This document shows, piece by piece, positions 49,620 through 57,427 of a DNA stretch of 64,000 bases. A model generated the notes under the pieces. That model did no database searches. It was not told where the DNA came from and saw nothing but the letters and a program-made list of their open reading frames with translations. This DNA comes from AC-32 sp963715575 (lineage in GTDB: Bacteria > Actinomycetota > Thermoleophilia > Gaiellales > Gaiellaceae), in contig OY970250.1 in NCBI GenBank assembly GCA_963715575.1, positions 930,001 to 994,000 on the forward strand. The letters run 5' to 3'. The translations under genes and the position numbers were made by a program. Numbering within the stretch: position 1 is the first letter of the stretch; the number at the start of each line of letters is the position of its first letter.

Positions 49620-50822
49620 CTAGAGCTTCGGGACGACCTTCGCCGTCACCTTGCCGACGAGCTTGGCCTTGTTGTTCTGGATCTTGATCACGCGGTACTG
49701 GCGGCCGAAGACGGTGTGCAGCTTCGGGGAGAAGCTGATCTTCCCGCCGAGCACGGCCACGTGGCTGAACTTCTGCATTTGCGCCGCGAGCGCCGAGCCC
49801 TTGAGCGAGCCGTGCGCCCGCTTGATCGCGATCGCGACGCCGTCGATCGCGTCCGCTCCGCCGAGGAAGCCGCCGGTGAACGGGGTTGCTCCGGCCTTCT
49901 TCAGCGAGCCGATCATCTGGCGGACGTCCTTACTCGGGTCGTCCCCGAACACGGAGGCGTAGGTGACGAAGTAGTAGTTCGTCACCTGCGGGCTCTTCGT
50001 CACCCAGTAGGTGCCGTCGCCCGCCCACGAGTTGAGGATCGGCGTGTTGTTGTGGAGCGAGCGAAGGCCCGAGACGAAGGCGGGGAGCTCGCCGAACGCG
50101 GTCGAGGTCACGTAGACGTCGGCCTTGTGCGAGTTCAGCCGCGACACCGCCGCGTTGACGTTGTTGGCGCCGGTCGCGTAGCTCTCCTTGTCGACGATCT
50201 TTCCGCCGAGCTGGCGGAAGCGCTTTTCGAACGCCTGCACGACGTTCTTGAAGTAGACGAGCAGCGTGTTGGTGGCGAGGCCGGCGGTCTTCCAGCCGCG
50301 CTTGTGCGCGTACTCGGCCATCGCGGAGCCCTCGTCCTGCGCGACGTTGCCGAAGCTGAACGCAAGCTTGCCGGCCGAGCCGAAGCGCTTCGGTCCCATC
50401 TGGTCGGTGCCGATGCACGGCGCGACCGCGAGCTTGCCGCGCTTGATCGCCTGCTGCGCGGCAGGCGTGGCGAAGTCCACGTCACACGTCGTGAAGAGGA
50501 TGCTCGCGCCCTGGCCGAGCAGGCTCAGCGCGCAGGATTTCGCCTTGGCTGCGTTGTTGTTCTGCGTGTCGCACGTCTTGATCACGAACTTGTGGCCGGC
50601 GGCTCCGCCATTGGCGTTCAGCTTCTTGATGCGGATCTTGGCCGCCGCCAGGGCAGGGTTGTCGAACGGCGCCATCTGCCCCGACTTGTCGAACGCCCAG
50701 CCGATCACGACCGGCTTCGCCGCCGAGGCCGCGTGGCCGCCGGTGGTGCCGGCGAGAGCGGCGATCGTCACGGTTCCCGCTAGGAGCGTGCCCAGCACGC
50801 CCCACCTTGTCGCTCGTCTCAC
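49620..50822 (-). CDS. livJ: Branched-chain-amino-acid-type ABC substrate-binding protein (second Liv system)
   Basis: A 400-residue Peripla_BP_6 protein: VVIGWAFDKSGQMAPFDNPA, KIRIKKLNANGGAAGHKFVI, ASILFTTCDVDFATPAAQQA and LNSWAGDGTYWVTKSPQVTN. The signal (VRRATRWGVLGTLLAGTVTI) has no lipobox cysteine. GTG 50822 is chosen because AGGAGGAGGG stands just upstream; the longer frame to 50858 is rejected. It has four or more cysteines in the mature part, unlike the other LivJ. It leads the operon that runs to 45300. Confidence 0.93.
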   Translation of the reverse strand: MRRATRWGVLGTLLAGTVTIAALAGTTGGHAASAAKPVVIGWAFDKSGQMAPFDNPALAAAKIRIKKLNANGGAAGHKFVIKTCDTQNNNAAKAKSCALSLLGQGASILFTTCDVDFATPAAQQAIKRGKLAVAPCIGTDQMGPKRFGSAGKLAFSFGNVAQDEGSAMAEYAHKRGWKTAGLATNTLLVYFKNVVQAFEKRFRQLGGKIVDKESYATGANNVNAAVSRLNSHKADVYVTSTAFGELPAFVSGLRSLHNNTPILNSWAGDGTYWVTKSPQVTNYYFVTYASVFGDDPSKDVRQMIGSLKKAGATPFTGGFLGGADAIDGVAIAIKRAHGSLKGSALAAQMQKFSHVAVLGGKISFSPKLHTVFGRQYRVIKIQNNKAKLVGKVTAKVVPKL

Positions 50823-50888
50823 CTGAACCCTCCTCCTGAGTGGACCCGGTCCTTCCAACCGGTATTCAACTTCTACGAGCCACCGGGG

Positions 50889-51803
50889 TCAATCGGGTTC
50901 CCACGAGGCTTCGCGTCCGCGGACGAGCCGGTAGAGCGCGGTGTGCAGCGGCACCGGAACGCCGAGCCGGTCTGCCTCCCGGACGAGCGCGCCGGTGATG
51001 TGCTCGATTTCCGTCGGGCGGCGAGCCTCTACGTCCTCGAGCATCGACGGGTAGTGCCTGCTGCCGCGCTGCGTGGCGAGCACGTTCATCTCCCACGGGT
51101 CCTCGTGCAGCTCCACGCCCGCGGCGGCGGCGACGCGCTTGCCCTCCTGCATGAGCTCGAAGACGAGGTGCCCGAGATCGCCGGCCTGTTCGCGCGCAGC
51201 GAAGTGCGGGTCGTGCGGCAGCCCGGTCAGCGCGGCGACGGTGTTGACGGTCGCGTTGAAGATCAGCTTCGACCACTGGGCCGGCAGCAGGTCGGCGAAG
51301 GCCCGCGCCTTGAGCCCGGAGTCGACGATCGACGCGGCCACCTCCTCGACCAGCTCGAAGGGCGTCTCGCCGTACGGACCGAGCCAGGTCTCGGTGTCGA
51401 GGATGTACTCGACATGGGTGTCCGAGTGCCGCGTGCCGCTCATGAACGTTACGGCCGAGATCACGCGGCGGCCGGGAAAGGCGGCCTCGGCGCCGAGGCC
51501 GTTCTGGACGGTCATCACCGCAGCGCGGTCCCAGCGGCCGTCGAGCCGCGAGGCGGCCGCGGCCACCTCGGTCGTCTTCGTCGCCACGAGGGCGAGCTCG
51601 GGCTCGGGCAGCTCGCCGGGGTCGGTCGAGGCCTGGAGCGTGGCCGTGAAGTCGTGCCGGCCGGAGACGCGCAGGCCGCGCTCGTTCAGCGCGCGTGCGT
51701 GCTCCTCGCGGCGGCAGAGCACCGAGACCTCGCAGACGCGCGCGAGGTGCGCCGCGAAGAGGCTGCCGATCACGCCGGCACCGACTACGCAGACGCGCTC
51801 GAC
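50889..51803 (-). CDS. 2-dehydropantoate 2-reductase-family (ApbA/PanE) enzyme, copy B; non-standard start
   Basis: A 304-residue paralogue of 45300-46211: VERVCVVGAGVIGSLFAAHL (GxGxxG), VATKTTEVAAAASR, TVQNGLGAEAAFPG, QWSKLIFNATVNTVAALTGL (Lys/Asn) and MLEDVEARRPTEIEHITGAL. There is no ATG, GTG or TTG near the expected N-terminus. An AGGAGG (51809-51814) lies five bases before a GTC at 51803, which would give VERVCVVG, exactly the family start. It overlaps the upstream isomerase gene by 19 bases. Either GTC initiates or the true start is masked by a sequencing error. Confidence 0.85.
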   Translation of the reverse strand, partial: VERVCVVGAGVIGSLFAAHLARVCEVSVLCRREEHARALNERGLRVSGRHDFTATLQASTDPGELPEPELALVATKTTEVAAAASRLDGRWDRAAVMTVQNGLGAEAAFPGRRVISAVTFMSGTRHSDTHVEYILDTETWLGPYGETPFELVEEVAASIVDSGLKARAFADLLPAQWSKLIFNATVNTVAALTGLPHDPHFAAREQAGDLGHLVFELMQEGKRVAAAAGVELHEDPWEMNVLATQRGSRHYPSMLEDVEARRPTEIEHITGALVREADRLGVPVPLHTALYRLVRGREASWEPD

Positions 51804-52579
51804 AGCGTCCTCCTCAGCGCCTCGACCCCGCGGGCGGCGAGCTCGCGTGGGTCGTCCTGCCAGAGTGAGCCCGGCAGCTCCGGGTCGGAGAAGATCTCCA
51901 GGTCGTAGAAGCCGTCCCAGCGCAGCGCGTCGAGAATCGGCGCGAAGTCGACGACGCCGTCGCCCGGGAGCACGCGGTCGTTCGTGTTCCGGGTCGGGTC
52001 CCGCCAGTCGGCGAGGTGCACGCCCCGGATCCGGTCGCGGTGGCGCTCGATCTGCTCCGGCGGCTCGCGCCACAGATGCCACGAGTCGTACATCAGGCCG
52101 ACGTCGGCGCCGCTCTCCTCGATCAGCGCGGCGGCCTCGTCGAGCGAGCTCACGACCGTCCAGTGCTCGGCGAACTCGCGCTGAACCGGCTCGAGCGCGA
52201 CCGGAACGCCCTGCTCGCGCCCCGCCTCGGCGATCGCGCGGATGCCCTCGAGGACTGCCCCGCGGTCGTCACCGGGGCCGGTGAGGAAGAGGACGCACTC
52301 CGGCTCGAAGGGCGCGAGGCGGCGGATGCCGACGCGGATCGCCTCGACGCGCTCGCCCGGGTCGGCCGGCCCCTCCATCAGCGGCAGCGGCAGGATCGAC
52401 GGCACCGCGGGCACCGCCGCCGCCGCGCTCAGTCCGCTCGCGCGGAAGCGCTCGAGCGAGTTGTCGTCGAGCTTCATCTCCCAGATCCCGACCCCGTCCG
52501 CGTCCGCCGCGCGGTAGGCGTCGAGATCGTCCGCGAAGGACTGGGTCACCGTCGTGATCTGCGAGATCGAGAGCCTCAT
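51785..52579 (-). CDS. Sugar-phosphate isomerase/epimerase-family TIM-barrel protein
   Basis: A 264-residue AP-endonuclease-2-like TIM barrel (xylose-isomerase superfamily). MRLSISQITTVTQSFADDLD, VPVALEPVQREFAEHWTVVS (metal Glu), VGLMYDSWHLWREPPEQIER (Asp and His), RIRGVHLADWRDPTRNTNDR and FYDLEIFSD (final Glu) supply the usual divalent-metal ligands. Family members isomerise sugars, inosose or hydroxypyruvate. ATGA overlap with the oxidoreductase gene. The substrate is unknown. Confidence 0.9.
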   Translation of the reverse strand: MRLSISQITTVTQSFADDLDAYRAADADGVGIWEMKLDDNSLERFRASGLSAAAAVPAVPSILPLPLMEGPADPGERVEAIRVGIRRLAPFEPECVLFLTGPGDDRGAVLEGIRAIAEAGREQGVPVALEPVQREFAEHWTVVSSLDEAAALIEESGADVGLMYDSWHLWREPPEQIERHRDRIRGVHLADWRDPTRNTNDRVLPGDGVVDFAPILDALRWDGFYDLEIFSDPELPGSLWQDDPRELAARGVEALRRTLSSASA

Positions 52580-54129
52580 CGCCACGGCAGCCTCCGGCGC
52601 AGCAGCCGCTTGGCGACCAGCGTGCCCGAGCCCGCGCCCAGGCCCGGCCCCGGATGGGTGCTCGCGCCGATGTGCCAAAGCCGGTCGACCGGGGTCGCGT
52701 GACCCGGGCTCGACGGGAGCGGGCGCCAGAGAAGGTTCTGGTCGAGCTGCAGCGCGCCGGAGTACGGGTCTCCCTGGTGGAGGTTGACGTTCGCGGCCTG
52801 CAGGTCGGCCGGCGAGAGCGTCACGCGCTTCCGGATCGAGCTCTCGAGGTTCGGCACGTGACGCGCGATCCGCGCCTGGATGCGGTCGGCGTAGCGCTCG
52901 CGCAGGTCCTCCGTCCACGTGCCGTCGCCGATCTCGAGCTCACCCGCCGCGTCGCCTTTCACGTGCCAGGGCAGCTCCTGCAACTGGATCCAGAGCAGCC
53001 CGGCGCCTCCCGGGGCACGGCTGGAGTCCATCGTCAGCGGCTGGCCGACGACGACGGTGGCCTCGGCCGGGAGCAGGCCGCGCTCGGCCTCGTTGACCGC
53101 GCGCGAGACGCCGTCCAGGCCGGGCGTGAGGTGCACGATCGCCGTCCGGCCGAGCCGGTCGTCGCCCTCCCAGCGCGGCGGCTCCGAGAGCGCGAAGTGG
53201 ATCTGCATCTCGGAGCGGCCGTAGCGAAAGCGCCGCCCCAGCTCCTCGTGACCTTCGAGCAGCCGGCCGTAGAGCTGGGTCGGCGTCACGTTCGCGACCA
53301 CGGCCCGCTCCGCCGCGACCTCCTCGCCGTCGGCGAGGCGTACGCCCGTCGCCCTGCCGTCGCGCACCAGCACACGCTCGACGTCGCGCCCCGTCTCGCA
53401 CGTCCCGCCGTTGTCCTCGATCAACCGCACGAGCCCCTCGACGAGCTTCGCGCCGCCGCCGCGCGGGATCGGCATCCCGCCCTCCTGCACCGCGACGCCG
53501 ATCACCTGCGTCATGAAGCCGGAGGCGGCCGCGTCGGGGCCGAGGCCGGTGTGTAGCACCCACGGCGCGAGCACGCCGTGCGCGCGCTCCGAGGCAAACG
53601 TCTGCGTCAGCCAGTCGCGGCTCGAGGCCAGCACGTCGCCGGTGAACTCCACCGCGCCCTTGCGCCCCAGCCGGCGATAGGCCTTCAGCCCGAGCTTGAG
53701 CCCGTCACGCGACCACAGCTCGGTGCCGAGCACGCCGAACGCGAGATCGGCGTTCGGGAAGAACGACCCGACCGCGCCCGCCCACTCCGGACCGAGCTCG
53801 GCCACGTTGGCCTCGGTCGTCCGCAGCAGGAACGTCGCCTCGCCGTCCGGGAAGAGCGTCGCGGTCGGGTGATCGGTGTTCAGATACTCGAGCCCGCGCG
53901 CGGCGAGCTCGTCGCCGAGCTCCGCGTGCGCCGCGCCGCCGACCCAAAGCGGGTGCCAGGCGCTGAAGACGTCGTGCAGGTACCCCGGCTCGGTCAGCTC
54001 GGACGTGCGGATGCAGCCGCCCAGCTCGTCCTCGCGCTCGAGCACGCGCACGCTCCACCCGCCGCGAGCGAGCAGCGCGCCACAGGCAAGCGAGTTGATC
54101 CCGCTGCCGACGACGACCGCGTCAGCCAC
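52576..54129 (-). CDS. Phytoene-dehydrogenase-like FAD oxidoreductase
   Basis: A 517-residue flavoprotein of the CrtI/COG1233 type. ADAVVVGSGINSLACGALLA is the FAD-binding motif; LEREDELGGCIRTSELTEPG the ribose acid region; GGMPIPRGGGAKLVEGLVRL the substrate-domain hallmark; and the C-terminal HPGPGLGAGSGTLVAKRLLR the second FAD contact. Many actinobacterial members act on unknown substrates, so carotenoid chemistry is not implied. GTG 54129 lies eight bases inside the preceding gene end. Confidence 0.9.
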   Translation of the reverse strand: MADAVVVGSGINSLACGALLARGGWSVRVLEREDELGGCIRTSELTEPGYLHDVFSAWHPLWVGGAAHAELGDELAARGLEYLNTDHPTATLFPDGEATFLLRTTEANVAELGPEWAGAVGSFFPNADLAFGVLGTELWSRDGLKLGLKAYRRLGRKGAVEFTGDVLASSRDWLTQTFASERAHGVLAPWVLHTGLGPDAAASGFMTQVIGVAVQEGGMPIPRGGGAKLVEGLVRLIEDNGGTCETGRDVERVLVRDGRATGVRLADGEEVAAERAVVANVTPTQLYGRLLEGHEELGRRFRYGRSEMQIHFALSEPPRWEGDDRLGRTAIVHLTPGLDGVSRAVNEAERGLLPAEATVVVGQPLTMDSSRAPGGAGLLWIQLQELPWHVKGDAAGELEIGDGTWTEDLRERYADRIQARIARHVPNLESSIRKRVTLSPADLQAANVNLHQGDPYSGALQLDQNLLWRPLPSSPGHATPVDRLWHIGASTHPGPGLGAGSGTLVAKRLLRRRLPWR

Positions 54130-55270
54130 CGGCGAGCTCGCGGAACTCCTCGTCGGTCACGAGGCCGCGCTTGCGCGTCCCGAGCGCCTTCACGCGCGCG
54201 AGCAGGTCGGCCTGCCGCTCCTCGGGCAGCTCGAGCCCGAGCTCCTCTGCCTTGATCCGGATCGAGTCGAGGCCGCTCTTCTTGCCGAGGACGATCCCGC
54301 GCTCGGCGCCGACGAGCTCCGACGAGTACGGCTCGATCGAGGGCGGGTCGTGGAACTGGCTGGCCACAGCACCGCTCTCCCGCCGGAAGAGCGTCTCGCC
54401 CGTGACCGGCTTCCAGGGCTCGAGCGCGTAGCCCGACAGCTCCCGCACCCGCTTCGAAACCTCCCGCACGCGCGCGAGGCGCAGGTTCGACTCGACGCCG
54501 TAAAGCGCGTGCAGCGTCAGAGCGACCTCGCCGAGGTTGGCGTTGCCCGCGCGCTCGCCCATGCCGTTGATCGTGCCGTGCACCCAGCGTGCGCCGGCGT
54601 GCACCGCGGCGACCGCGGCCGCGGTCGCGAGGCCGAAGTCGTTGTGCCCGTGGAAGTGCACCGGCACGTCCGGGCCGACCCACTCGACGGTCCGGCCGAC
54701 GAGGTCGGCGACCGCCTCCGGCGAGGCGATCCCGAGCGTGTCGACGACAGCCACCTCCTTCGCGCCGGCCTCGACGGCGCTCTTGTAGACCTGCTCGTAG
54801 AAGTCCGGCTGCGCGCGGGTCGAGTCGACGCCGAAGAAGGTCGCGAGGATCCCGTGCTCGGCGGCGAAGCGCATCGCGGTCGTGATCCGCCCGAGCATCT
54901 TCTCGCGGGAGACGCCGATCGCCTCGAGCTTCAGATCGGAGATCGGCGACTCGATCACCGACGCGCGCACGCCGAGCTCGACCAGCGCCTCGAGATCGGC
55001 CGGCACGGCGCGCGAGAAGCCCCAGATCTCCGCGTCGAGGCCGGCATCCGAGATCAGCCGTACCGCGTCCCAGTCGTCTTGCGAGACGCGTGGGAACCCG
55101 GCCTCGATCCGGTCGATGCCGAGCTCGTCGAGCAAGCGCGCGATCTCGAGCTTCTGCTCCGGGTCGAGCACGAGGCCGACCGTCTGCTCGCCGTCGCGCA
55201 GCGTCGTGTCGTACAGGCCGACCGTGCCACCCACGCGGTACGGGTCGTTCAGCTCGCCGGTCCAGATCAT
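54122..55270 (-). CDS. 2-isopropylmalate/homocitrate synthase-family (HMGL-like) enzyme
   Basis: A 382-residue DRE-TIM enzyme. LYDTTLRDGEQTVGLVLDPE is the RDG catalytic motif, HFHGHNDFGLATAAAVAAVH the metal-binding HxH, and GTINGMGERAGNANLGEVAL the NGxGERxGN signature of the Claisen-condensing branch. It condenses acetyl-CoA or another acyl-CoA with a 2-oxoacid. There is no C-terminal LeuA regulatory domain. Closest to homocitrate/citramalate synthases by length. ATG 55270 gives an ATGA overlap; GTG 55276 is possible. Confidence 0.92.
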   Translation of the reverse strand: MIWTGELNDPYRVGGTVGLYDTTLRDGEQTVGLVLDPEQKLEIARLLDELGIDRIEAGFPRVSQDDWDAVRLISDAGLDAEIWGFSRAVPADLEALVELGVRASVIESPISDLKLEAIGVSREKMLGRITTAMRFAAEHGILATFFGVDSTRAQPDFYEQVYKSAVEAGAKEVAVVDTLGIASPEAVADLVGRTVEWVGPDVPVHFHGHNDFGLATAAAVAAVHAGARWVHGTINGMGERAGNANLGEVALTLHALYGVESNLRLARVREVSKRVRELSGYALEPWKPVTGETLFRRESGAVASQFHDPPSIEPYSSELVGAERGIVLGKKSGLDSIRIKAEELGLELPEERQADLLARVKALGTRKRGLVTDEEFRELAGG

Positions 55271-56427
55271 CCGCACACCACCCCGTCGGGGAAAGACGAA
55301 AGCTTCTCGACGCCGTCCGCGGTGACAAGGAAGTTGTCCTCCACGCGGAGGCCACCGCCTCCCTCCCAGTAGATGCCGGGCTCGATCGCGAGCACCATGC
55401 CGTTCTGGAGCTCACCGCCGCCCGCCTGGTGGGCGTAGGGCGGCTCGTGCGCGCGGGCGCCGACGCCGTGCGCGATCGGGTGGCTCGGCTGGCCGGGATA
55501 GCCGGCCTCGGCGATGCCTTCGCGGACAAGGCGGTCGAGCTCGGCGAGGCTCGCGCCGGCCCGGCAGTGCAAGAGGGCGCGCTCGTAGACGTCGAGCAGC
55601 TGCTGCTCGAGCTCGGCGTACTCGGGCCGCAGCTCGCCGGGGCAGAGGTTCTTCGTGTGGTCGCACCAGTAGCCGTCGGCGCAGACCCAGATCTCGAACA
55701 GCGTCGGCTCGTCCTCCTTGACGGGCAGGCCGCCCGTGGCGGTGAACGTCTTGATCCCCGGGCCCGACCAGACCAGCGAGAAGCCGAGCGCGAGCTCGAC
55801 CTTTCCGTTCCAACCGGTTCCCGCGCCGTGGACGAAACCGTTCCACATCGCAGCGGCCTCGGACTCCTTCATGCCTGCGCGCAAGTGCTCGCGGCAGTGC
55901 TCCATCGCGGCGGCGGCAATCTCGTTCGCGAGCCGCATGCGCTCGATCTCCTGGCCGGTCTTGACCGCTCTCGCCCGCGCGAGGAGCGGCGTTGCGTCGG
56001 CCACATCCGTGCCGAAGGCGTGGAACCAGTCGTGCGTGAAGGTGGTCGGCTCGCCGACCATCCGGTCGGAGGCCTGGGTGCCGAGGCTCAGCTCGAGCCC
56101 GACTGTCCCGTAGTCCGAAGCGGCCGCGGCCGCGAGCTCGGTCGTCCGCGCGAGCGGCGGGCGCGGGTCGTCCTCGGCATAGCCGCGCAGGAAACGGACG
56201 TCCTGCGTCCACGCGGTGCGCGACGCGTCCTCGGCCGAGGCCTCGAGGCACACGAGCGTGGGCTCGCCCTCGCGCGGGAACACGACCGCCTCGTAGCCCT
56301 TCATGCCCCAGAAGTTGCTCAGGTAGAGGACGTTGTCCGGCGCTCGCACGACCAGCGCGTCGAGCCCGTCCTCGGCCATCAGCGCGCGAACGCGCTCGAG
56401 CTTCGCCTCGTCCCGCGGCCAGCTCAC
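55267..56427 (-). CDS. M24-family aminopeptidase/prolidase-like hydrolase
   Basis: A 386-residue pita-bread hydrolase. N-domain start RVRALMAEDGLDALVVRAPD; catalytic domain with FEIWVCADGYWCDHTKNLCP (second Asp ligand present, first reads Glu), HPIAHGVGARAHEPPYAHQA (His), MVLAIEPGIYWEGG (Glu) and GLRVEDNFLVTADGVEKLSS (last Glu). So, unlike the M24 protein at 44129, most metal ligands are kept. Likely an X-Pro dipeptidase or an amidinohydrolase-like enzyme for the compound imported here. GTG 56427; a weak GACGAT box lies six bases upstream. Confidence 0.9.
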   Translation of the reverse strand: MSWPRDEAKLERVRALMAEDGLDALVVRAPDNVLYLSNFWGMKGYEAVVFPREGEPTLVCLEASAEDASRTAWTQDVRFLRGYAEDDPRPPLARTTELAAAAASDYGTVGLELSLGTQASDRMVGEPTTFTHDWFHAFGTDVADATPLLARARAVKTGQEIERMRLANEIAAAAMEHCREHLRAGMKESEAAAMWNGFVHGAGTGWNGKVELALGFSLVWSGPGIKTFTATGGLPVKEDEPTLFEIWVCADGYWCDHTKNLCPGELRPEYAELEQQLLDVYERALLHCRAGASLAELDRLVREGIAEAGYPGQPSHPIAHGVGARAHEPPYAHQAGGGELQNGMVLAIEPGIYWEGGGGLRVEDNFLVTADGVEKLSSFPDGVVCG

Positions 56428-56517
56428 GACCGAATCGTCACGCTCTCGTCACACCTCCGGCACAGACACGTGCGCATTTCCTCGCTAGCGTCTCCGCCGA
56501 GGGCGGCGGGCTGCACG

Positions 56518-56536
56518 CCCCACCCAGAGGGTGGGG
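56518..56536. other. Inverted repeat in the 130-base gap between operons
   Basis: CCCCACCC / GGGTGGGG with a three-base loop, in the largest non-coding gap (56428-56557). It follows the fumarylacetoacetase-family stop on the minus strand. No U-run. It may mark the end of the upstream operon; nothing else is recognisable in the gap. Confidence 0.4.
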
Positions 56537-56557
56537 GTACGGGTTCTCGCGCGCGCG

Positions 56558-57427
56558 TCACCAGTCGACTCGGGGCGGGGCCGGCTCGCCGTGGGCCTCC
56601 TGCCACGAGACGACCGGGTTGCGCAGGACGCCGATGCGCTCGATCTCGGCCTCCATCACGTCGCCGGGCTTCAGGTAGAGCGACGCCGGGTCGTCGCTGA
56701 AGCCTGCGACGCCGCTCACCGTCCCGGTCGAGACCACGTCTCCAGCCGAGTAGCCGAGCGCTGAGTAGTGGCTCAGGATCTCGGGGATCGTCACGGACAT
56801 GTTCCGCGAATGCGACGTCTGGCGCGGCTCGCCGTTCACCCGCAGCTCCATCGCCAGGTCGTGCGGGTCGGGGATCTCGTCCGGCGTCACGATCCAGGGC
56901 CCGAGCGGGCAGAACGTGTCGATTCCCTTGCAGAACGAGAACACGCCGGAGCGCATCTCGCGCCGCTGGATGTCGCGCGCAGTGATGTCGTTGAAGATGA
57001 CATAGCCGCCGATGTAGTCGGCGGCTTCCTCCGGGGAGAACCACTTCCCCGCCTTGCGAATCACGACCGCGAGCTCGAGCTCGTAGTCGAGCTCCTTGGT
57101 CAGATGCTCGGGATACACGACCGGCTCGTCCGGGCCGATGATCGCGTCGACGTTCTGGAAGAAGACGATCCACGGTGCGATCTCGTGCGACCAGGCGACG
57201 TTCTTCGACTCCTCCTCGTGCTCGCGGAAGTTGCCGGCGGTGTGGAAGAACTTCTTCGGGACGATGGGCGCGCGCAGCCGCACATCCTCGAGCGCGTGCT
57301 CGGCGCCCGTCGCCCGTGCCACCGCGCCCGACTCGAAGTAGGCGCGCATCGACGGAGCGTCGAGCTCGACCACGCGGTCGTCCCGCAGCTCCCCGACCCG
57401 GCCTTCGTCGAAGGTGACCAGCTTCAT
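56558..57427 (-). CDS. Fumarylacetoacetate hydrolase-family protein
   Basis: A 289-residue FAH-family enzyme. FHTAGNFREHEEESKNVAWS is the active-site lid region; TKELDYELELAVVIRKAGKW holds the ExE metal ligands; and YVIFNDITARDIQRREMRSG the following Asp. STGTVSGVAGF and LKPGDVMEAEIERIG are the C-terminal FAH signatures. The family hydrolyses or decarboxylates 2,4-dioxoacids at the end of aromatic or heterocyclic ring breakdown. ATGA overlap with the M20 gene; last gene of the molybdenum-hydroxylase operon. Confidence 0.93.
   Translation of the reverse strand: MKLVTFDEGRVGELRDDRVVELDAPSMRAYFESGAVARATGAEHALEDVRLRAPIVPKKFFHTAGNFREHEEESKNVAWSHEIAPWIVFFQNVDAIIGPDEPVVYPEHLTKELDYELELAVVIRKAGKWFSPEEAADYIGGYVIFNDITARDIQRREMRSGVFSFCKGIDTFCPLGPWIVTPDEIPDPHDLAMELRVNGEPRQTSHSRNMSVTIPEILSHYSALGYSAGDVVSTGTVSGVAGFSDDPASLYLKPGDVMEAEIERIGVLRNPVVSWQEAHGEPAPPRVDW

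Noticed and set aside
56518..56536. Inverted repeat as a definite Rho-independent terminator
   Set aside because: The stem is only eight base pairs and no T-run follows on either strand, so it is listed only as an inverted repeat.
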